IMG/VR virus record: IMGVR_UViG_3300037104_000277
Location: 1-39,093 of that record
DNA: 39,093 nt
Strand: one strand, 5' to 3'
From: a virus
Below are positions 38,961 to 39,093 of the stretch, piece by piece. Below the pieces are notes generated by a model. The model was not told where the DNA came from. It made no database searches and worked only from the letters and a program-made list of their open reading frames with translations. Position 1 is the first letter of the stretch; each line of letters opens with the position of its first letter. The translations under genes were made by a program, and so were the position numbers.

Positions 38961-39093
38961 GCATTGGACTTTTATTCTGGGTTTTGGCAATTCTTGCGGT
39001 GATCTTCGGGTTCTGGACATCAAGCGCCTCGGCGCCCGCTGCGCTCAAGCCTTGGTCTTGGGTGTTGCAGTTCATTTTAATCTTGTTGTTGGG
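38957..39093 (+). CDS. Small membrane protein, partial (3' end outside window)
   Basis: Forty-five residues are visible from ATG 38957. Two hydrophobic helices (GLLFWVLAILAVIFGFW and WVLQFILILLLG) are separated by a short loop, the pattern of a small holin or antiholin. The start overlaps the previous stop. No counterpart of this gene follows the holin-like gene at the left end, which is one of the differences between the two copies. Confidence 0.55.
   Translation, partial: MSIGLLFWVLAILAVIFGFWTSSASAPAALKPWSWVLQFILILLL

Overview
The window is almost entirely one tailed-phage genome (or near-complete contig) with genes packed head to tail on the + strand. The phage is a siphovirus type: a lambda gpA-like large terminase, a lambda gpB-like portal, a fused HK97-type prohead protease/major capsid protein, a short tape-measure protein and long tail-tip/fibre genes. 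The host must be a diderm bacterium, because the phage encodes Sec signal peptides ending in A-Q and a probable outer-membrane beta-barrel with a C-terminal Phe. The Asn/Thr/Gly-rich secreted proteins and the AQ signal peptides recall Verrucomicrobiota or a relative; that is an inference of style, not proof. No integrase, repressor, tRNA, CRISPR, DNA polymerase or classical endolysin is recognisable.

Layout. (1) 1-1705: end of the late/lysis region: the C-terminal part of a holin-like gene, a small protein, an exported beta-barrel and an alpha/beta hydrolase. (2) 1668-2291, minus strand: three overlapping small genes, one only 50 codons with a GTG start. (3) 2292-2558: a divergent control region with a 19-bp-arm GC hairpin, a 22-bp perfect AT palindrome and a promoter-like sequence. 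(4) 2559-7193: early operon: ribbon-helix-helix protein, small zinc-ribbon membrane protein, RecE-like PD-(D/E)XK exonuclease, single-strand annealing protein, SMC/RecF-like ATPase and a pentapeptide-repeat protein. (5) 7321-15554: replication/modification: SF2 helicase plus N4/N6 DNA methyltransferase, a second SF2 helicase, a PD-(D/E)XK nuclease, a decayed DUF4326 gene, a DnaB-N/RepA-type replicative helicase and a PAPS-reductase-like PP-loop protein. (6) 15555-18004: structured intergenic DNA, a GNAT acetyltransferase, an HTH protein, an unknown protein and a C-terminally short radical-SAM gene on the minus strand. (7) 18005-29212: packaging, head and connector genes. (8) 29218-38294: tail chaperone-like gene, tape measure, tail tip and fibres. 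(9) 38377-39093: holin-like membrane proteins.

The first 158 bases match 38746-38903 at 156 of 158 positions and then the two copies diverge completely, so the ends carry two alleles or paralogues of the same holin-like gene. This fits a circular or circularly permuted genome assembled across strain variants, or a recent duplication.

How it works together: the exonuclease, annealing protein and ATPase form a Red-like recombination set; the helicases load or remodel replication in a host-polymerase-dependent scheme; the methyltransferase probably protects phage DNA. Many early and some late genes overlap by 4 bp (ATGA/GTGA), implying translational coupling. The most unusual feature is a set of five genes carrying signal peptides or signal-like hydrophobic segments, four of them inside the head/tail region, where proteins are normally assembled in the cytoplasm.
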